This document shows positions 60,009 to 64,000 of a stretch of 64,000 bases of DNA, piece by piece. The translations under genes were made by a program, and so were the position numbers. Numbering within the stretch: position 1 is the first letter of the stretch; every line of letters begins with the position of its first letter. This DNA is from an uncultured Coriobacteriaceae bacterium (GTDB lineage Bacteria; Actinomycetota; Coriobacteriia; Coriobacteriales; Eggerthellaceae), in the NCBI GenBank assembly GCA_900550055.1, contig URQU01000004.1:13873-77872 (forward strand), in the 5' to 3' direction. The notes under the pieces are model-generated. The model saw only the letters and a list, made by a program, of their open reading frames with translations, ran no database searches and was not told the DNA's origin.

Positions 60009-60383
60009 CTATTTCGCGACGGTGCCGAGGTCGACGCCCGTGCCGGCTATGGCGGTGAAGCCGTCGATGATGAACGGCATGAAGGCTGCGACGATGCACA
60101 GCGCGATGACCCCGATGCACACGGCGATGCGGCGGTTGAACTCCGGCTTGCCCGCTTCGATGAACATGGGGATGATCTCTTTGACCAGCACGACGAAGGC
60201 GATGCCGCCCACCAGCGTGAGGCCTCCGTAGCCGAGGGCCAGAAGGATGCCGCTCACGCTGCCCGTCAGGTCGTTGAGCGTGCTCTGGAACGAGCCGTTC
60301 GCGGCGTATGCCGCCGTCGGCGCCATGGCGGCAACGAGCGCGATTGTCGGGGCGGCCGCGGCCGCTTTTCGGAGTCTGCCCAT
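60009..60383 (-). CDS. TrbC/VirB2-like membrane protein
   Basis: 124 aa from ATG 60383 (GAGGAGGAATC). Signal peptide (TIALVAAMAPTAAYA), then two membrane helices (LLALGYGGLTLVGGIAFVVL; AVCIGVIALCIVAAFMPFII) separated by a short basic loop: the TrbC/VirB2 pilin layout. First gene behind the promoter/operator at 60553. Confidence 0.78.
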   Translation of the reverse strand: MGRLRKAAAAAPTIALVAAMAPTAAYAANGSFQSTLNDLTGSVSGILLALGYGGLTLVGGIAFVVLVKEIIPMFIEAGKPEFNRRIAVCIGVIALCIVAAFMPFIIDGFTAIAGTGVDLGTVAK

Positions 60384-60552
60384 GATTCCTCCTCGGTCAG
60401 GTTTCGTATGCGCGTCTGCGCGAGGAGCGATGGGAAGGGCGGGCCGGCTCGCGGAGGCCGGCGCCCGCGATGGGCGTCCTGCGCCTTTGGCCCGCTTGCC
60501 GGCCCTCGGTCGCGATGACCGGCACCGTACGTCCTCGCCAGAAGGACGAGAC

Positions 60553-60583
60553 GATGTTAGCACAACTCTGGCACCGGTGCGAA
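60553..60583 (-). promoter_or_regulatory. Second copy of the 31-bp transfer operator
   Basis: GATGTTAGCAC, seven bases, GCACCGGTGCGAA, as at 48507-48537. The variable seven bases make a poorer -10 (CAGAGT on the minus strand). It lies between the coupling-protein stop (60612) and the TrbC-like gene, so it can start a second transfer transcript. Confidence 0.65.
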
Positions 60584-60611
60584 AATGCGACGGTATGCGG
60601 GACGGCGGGGC

Positions 60612-63461
60612 CTACACCTGCTCGGATTCCATGTTGGGCAGCTGCATCTGCCCGTCGATCGCGCCGCGCCGGGGGTTTCGCTTGGCTGGTATCTTCGACT
60701 TCCCGACGCCGCCGTCAGCCCCTCCTTTCTCCGAGCTGCGCCCTTTGGCCTCCTTCGCAGGCGCCTCCGTGCTTTCCCGCAGGAACTGTGAGCGCAGGCC
60801 GGCGAACCACTTGCGCTCGGCGGCGCGCATCTCGTCGTCCGTGTAGGCCCGTCCGCGCTCGCTCATCTTCTTCAGCTCGGGGTACCACGGTTGGGGCATG
60901 TCGACGTCGCCCTTGTCGAGCCTCGCCATCACCTGCTCGGTCTTCTCCCGATTGTGCTCGGGGTCTCCGAGGCCCATCCTCGCCGAGGCCGCGAGCTCGG
61001 ACACGTCGGGCAGCGGGACGACGTAGGCCGAGTCCGCGGCGTCGGTGAACGTGACGAGCGCGCCGTAGGACGGCCGCCAGCGGGACACCTCCTCGGGGTA
61101 GAGGCGCATGCGCTCGGCGTACGAGATGGATTGGGTGCCGTTCTCCTTGAAGATCGACAGCCTCTTGCCGGACTTCGAGCTCGACCCGATCTCTATGGTG
61201 CAGCGGCCTATATGCTCCGAGAACCATCTTCCGGTGCGCTCGTGGTCGTTCGTCTTGAGGAGCGCGATCATGCCGCACGACCCGATGACGATCTTGTCGT
61301 CCGTATCGTCGTAGGAGCTGGCGAGCTGGGCCATCGATTGGAGGATGAGCAGCCAGCGGATGCCCAGGCCCAGGCAGGAGTTCATTTTCTTGTGGAGGTT
61401 CGGTATCGGCGGTATCTGCCCGAACTCCTCGCACAGCAGGTTGACCCTGTAGGGAAGGCGGCCGCCGCGGTCGGCGGCTTCCTCGATCAGCACTTGGTAG
61501 AGCTGCTGGATCATGAGGTTCGCGAACATCCCGTAGGTCTCCTTCTCGACCGGGATGATGATGTACACCGCGCATTTCTCGGTCCCGATCCTGCGCGGGT
61601 CGAAGTCGGTCTTCGAGGTCATGTAGGAGATGTTGGAGTCGCGGAAGTCTCGCAGCACGGTCTGGGCCGTCGTGATGAACGCCATGCGCTCCTTGTCCAC
61701 GGTGTTGGCGATCGGGTCGTACGCCTCCCTCGCCGGATGGTTGGCGCCGAGCCTGTCGAGCATCATCTCCCACGGCACGTACGTCCTGCCGTTGGGCTTG
61801 TCCGGGTCGAGCGGCCTGGCCGAGCAGTACTTGCCGAGCATGCGGGAGACCGTCGTCAGGTTGCGCTGATCGTCCGGCACCGTCTTCCAGGACGCTACCC
61901 ACAGGATCGCCGACTTCATGTAGGCGCGGGCGCCTTGGTTGAAGTAGCTCGACTGCCCGACATCTTGGGAAGAGGGCAGCAGGTGCTCCACGAGGTCCGC
62001 CGCGGCGCGGTCCGCGGCAGACCAGTCCGGGCCGCCTTCGGCGCGGACCGCGTCGATGACCTGCTGCATGAAGTTGAACCTGTCGCCGGCGCGCGGCTTG
62101 CGGAAGTTGAAGACGACGACCCTGGAGGTCTTGGCGGCGCCTTCCGAGGTGAGGCCCGTGAGCTCGCCTTTGGGGTCGATCGCCACGAAGGACTCCTCCG
62201 AGGCCCTCGACAGCAGGTCGATGGTGGGTATGAGGCACCGCCTGGTCTTGCCGGCGCGGGTGTCCGCTATGACGGTGGAGTTCATGTCCTTGGTCGAGTA
62301 GACGAGCCTCCTACCGATCGGCTTCCGCTGCGGGCGCGGCGGGCGTTCGCCCCCTGAAACCTTGCATTTCAACAGCTTGAGCCACCAGATAAGCATGGCG
62401 ATCCCGTGCATCGCCACCATCGGCACGCGCTTGCGCCAGGGCTCCTCTATGGAGCCCACCACCACGCCTCCGAGTTGTAAGTCCTCCGCATCCTCCGGGC
62501 TGGTCTCGAAAGCCCTTTCGATCTCGTTCGGGTCGTCGATGAGGCGGCCGGAACCGAACTCGTTGTGACCGGCGGGTTTGGGGATGCTGTCCAGCAGCTT
62601 GTTCTTGGGCCTCGTGCGCTCCGCGTAGAGGGCGTCGAACCCTTTCTCCAGCCTCCATCCGATCAGCGTCGCCGCAAACAGCGAGGCGAACCAAATGGCA
62701 GGTGGGGGCGCATAGTGCGCGCATGCGAGGGAAACGGCCCTCCATCCGCTGAACAGGAAGGATGAGAGGTAGTCGACGAGGTTGCCCAAGGCAAACAGGA
62801 GGCCCATTCCCGGCTGACCGAGCGACCACAGGCCGAAAAAGGTCATCCATAGGGCGGGCGCGGCGATCAGCGCAACCGCAAGCGCGACGGCGGCGATGCC
62901 CGCCAGCCACCCGTAGGCAAGCAGGGTGCCGCGCGGCGGGATCTTCGCCGCAACGTCGTCGACCAGCCGTTTCTTCCTGATGCGGCGGTGCTCGATCACG
63001 ACGACGTCGTCTCCATCGCCTGCCAGCTCCACCTCCAGAGCGGGCGCGAGCTCGTACTCGAAATACGACAGTTCCTCGTAAGCGCGCTCGAGCTCTTCGG
63101 AGATGTCGAAATTCCCGTCCTTTAGAGCCGATGCCACGCCGCGCGAAAGGGAGCCCAAACCGGCCTTGACGCTCCTCCCGTCCAGCGTGGGCGGCGCGGG
63201 GGGAGCGGTTTCCACGAACCGGTAGACGCCCGGCACGAACTCATGGCCGATGTACTCGTTGTCCTCGTGGTCCTCTATGGGGCTGTCCCAGTCCACGTCG
63301 ATGGTGAACCTGCCGATGCCGCGCCGAACGTCGCAATCTCCGAAAGTATCTGAGCGCGAGATCGTTCTTATCAGCCTTCCGTTCGGGTCGTACACGTCGA
63401 CCTTGGCCCCGAAAACCTGCGATCCGTCCTCGGCGTCGACGAGGAAGACGCTGAAATCCAT
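60612..63461 (-). CDS. VirD4-type coupling protein with N-terminal SpaA-like domain
   Basis: 949 aa. TraG/VirD4 core: P-loop region STVIADTRAGKTRRCLIPTI (the first Gly of the usual GxxxxGK is Ala), FVAIDPKGELTGL, VNLLCEEFGQIPPIPNLHKK, RWLLILQSMAQLASSYDDTD. Membrane segments near 190-290. Before them, residues 1-90 (FSVFLVDAEDGSQVFGAKVD, VYDPNGRLIRTI, FVPGVYRFVETAPPAPP) look like a SpaA/Cna-B prealbumin fold, which is not usual for coupling proteins. It selects the relaxase-DNA complex for transfer. Directly follows the 63463 gene. Confidence 0.9.
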   Translation of the reverse strand: MDFSVFLVDAEDGSQVFGAKVDVYDPNGRLIRTISRSDTFGDCDVRRGIGRFTIDVDWDSPIEDHEDNEYIGHEFVPGVYRFVETAPPAPPTLDGRSVKAGLGSLSRGVASALKDGNFDISEELERAYEELSYFEYELAPALEVELAGDGDDVVVIEHRRIRKKRLVDDVAAKIPPRGTLLAYGWLAGIAAVALAVALIAAPALWMTFFGLWSLGQPGMGLLFALGNLVDYLSSFLFSGWRAVSLACAHYAPPPAIWFASLFAATLIGWRLEKGFDALYAERTRPKNKLLDSIPKPAGHNEFGSGRLIDDPNEIERAFETSPEDAEDLQLGGVVVGSIEEPWRKRVPMVAMHGIAMLIWWLKLLKCKVSGGERPPRPQRKPIGRRLVYSTKDMNSTVIADTRAGKTRRCLIPTIDLLSRASEESFVAIDPKGELTGLTSEGAAKTSRVVVFNFRKPRAGDRFNFMQQVIDAVRAEGGPDWSAADRAAADLVEHLLPSSQDVGQSSYFNQGARAYMKSAILWVASWKTVPDDQRNLTTVSRMLGKYCSARPLDPDKPNGRTYVPWEMMLDRLGANHPAREAYDPIANTVDKERMAFITTAQTVLRDFRDSNISYMTSKTDFDPRRIGTEKCAVYIIIPVEKETYGMFANLMIQQLYQVLIEEAADRGGRLPYRVNLLCEEFGQIPPIPNLHKKMNSCLGLGIRWLLILQSMAQLASSYDDTDDKIVIGSCGMIALLKTNDHERTGRWFSEHIGRCTIEIGSSSKSGKRLSIFKENGTQSISYAERMRLYPEEVSRWRPSYGALVTFTDAADSAYVVPLPDVSELAASARMGLGDPEHNREKTEQVMARLDKGDVDMPQPWYPELKKMSERGRAYTDDEMRAAERKWFAGLRSQFLRESTEAPAKEAKGRSSEKGGADGGVGKSKIPAKRNPRRGAIDGQMQLPNMESEQV

Positions 63462-63462
63462 G

Positions 63463-63798
63463 CTATTCCAGGTTCGAGAGCGTTGCCGCCGGGTTGGAAA
63501 GGCCGTCGGCCGCGGATTGGGCGACGGTCGACGCGTCGCTGGGCGACCCCGACAAAATCGTCGAGATGATCGATGGGACGTATGGGATGATGAACAATAT
63601 CACGACGAGGGCTATCAGCGAGGCGATCTTCTGTCCCCTCTGCATCGGGCTGAAGCACACGATGGCGCCTAGAAGCAAGGCGAGCACCATCAGAACGGAG
63701 GTGTTCGGGATCAAGCCCCAAAGCCCGTTGACCACCGGTTCGATGAGCTGTTGATTGAAGGTTTGGAAAATGTTGTTGATGATGTCGGCGAGACCCAT
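63463..63798 (-). CDS. Small membrane protein at the head of the transfer block
   Basis: 111 aa. FQQ/EPVVNGLWGLIPNTSV, then two or three membrane helices (VLMVLALLLGAIVCFSPMQR; IASLIALVVILFIIPYVPSI). Resembles small Maff2/TrbC-like proteins that open Gram-positive ICE operons. SD AAGGCTAGGCGACC. Stop adjoins the coupling-protein start. Confidence 0.65.
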   Translation of the reverse strand: MGLADIINNIFQTFNQQLIEPVVNGLWGLIPNTSVLMVLALLLGAIVCFSPMQRGQKIASLIALVVILFIIPYVPSIISTILSGSPSDASTVAQSAADGLSNPAATLSNLE

Positions 63799-63866
63799 GG
63801 TCGCCTAGCCTTCCTCGCAGGCCTGGCGTGCCGCGGGGTCGCTTTATCTAAATACGGTGCACGGAG

Positions 63867-63872
63867 ATTCTA
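63867..63872 (-). promoter_or_regulatory. Promoter of the transfer block
   Basis: Extended -10 TGGTAGAAT (TAGAAT is the complement of 63867-63872), followed within five bases by GTGCACCGT. That repeats the layout of the array promoters (TGN-TATAAT then GCACCGTGC). About 70 bases upstream of the 63798 start. Confidence 0.55.
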
Positions 63873-63917
63873 CCACGGGGTCGAGCTTTGCGCCCGCCAT
63901 TAGGCTTGCGGATGAAT

Positions 63918-64000
63918 CTTGTCCGAGAACCACGGTGCCATGGTAATGGCAGCGTGGTTCTCGGACAAGGATAACGCTGACACATGGCAGCGTGGTTCTC
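63918..64000. repeat. 24-bp-arm palindrome plus an extra half copy at the window edge
   Basis: Arms 63918-63941 and 63946-63969 pair with one mismatch around GGTA. The inner 17 bases of the right arm (ATGGCAGCGTGGTTCTC) recur at 63984-64000, where the window ends. It could be the start of a larger repeat array. No gene is visible here. Confidence 0.65.

Overview
The window is most of a large integrative and conjugative element (ICE) from a high-GC Gram-positive bacterium. The gene families fit Coriobacteriia/Eggerthellaceae: a hybrid histidine kinase, Tat-exported surface proteins, VaFE-repeat adhesins, class B sortase and a Tad pilus without an outer-membrane secretin. This placement rests on gene content and base composition only; no database was searched. 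One end of the element is visible. At about 1640 a hybrid histidine kinase gene of the host chromosome is cut, and a tyrosine integrase lies just inside. The other end lies beyond 64,000.

Layout. 1-1637: 3' part of the interrupted kinase. 1.7-9.1 kb: integrase, replication initiator, ParA, ParB, a small protein with two DivIVA-like motifs, and small membrane or unknown proteins. 9.1-19.7 kb: a minus-strand array of about 18 small genes in three blocks, each block opening with an extended -10 promoter. Recognisable members are ArdA (anti-restriction), a YubB-like protein of the type found in plasmid leading regions, two YraN-like proteins lacking the catalytic lysine, MqsRA and a RelB-like/MazF-like toxin-antitoxin pair; the rest are unknown. 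Almost every cistron or coupled pair is preceded by a copy of one of two structured leader families, whose hairpins are mutually exclusive. This array is the best candidate for an undescribed system in the window.

19.7-20.6 kb is non-coding. It holds an 87-bp imperfect palindrome and ten copies of TGTGGCAC, followed by two ribbon-helix-helix genes; this is the likely oriT or replication region. 21.9-31.4 kb is a cargo region: a Cys/His-rich membrane protein, an HNH protein, a Tat-exported C39/C10-like peptidase pair, a Fic protein with a four-site operator, a NUMOD1-repeat protein flanked by inverted repeats, a second ParB-like protein and small regulators.

31.4-63.8 kb is one long minus-strand conjugation block. 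In transcription order it holds a small membrane protein, the VirD4-type coupling protein, TrbC-like and VirB6-like membrane proteins, a lipoprotein, VirB4 encoded as two polypeptides, an NlpC/P60 hydrolase, a TadZ-like protein and a GT-C-like membrane protein. A Tad/Flp pilus locus follows (prepilin peptidase, Flp pilin, three TadE/G-like proteins, CpaB, TadA, TadB, TadC), then DUF192, two very large secreted adhesins, a further surface protein, a MobL-type relaxase and a class B sortase. Three promoters with extended -10 boxes and a shared GCACCG/GTGC motif appear to drive this block.

Working model: the relaxase, accessory RHH proteins, coupling protein and T4SS move the DNA; the Tad pilus and sortase-linked adhesins bring cells together; the 9-19.7 kb array expresses anti-defence and maintenance genes under RNA- or DNA-structure control; Rep and ParAB stabilise an excised form.
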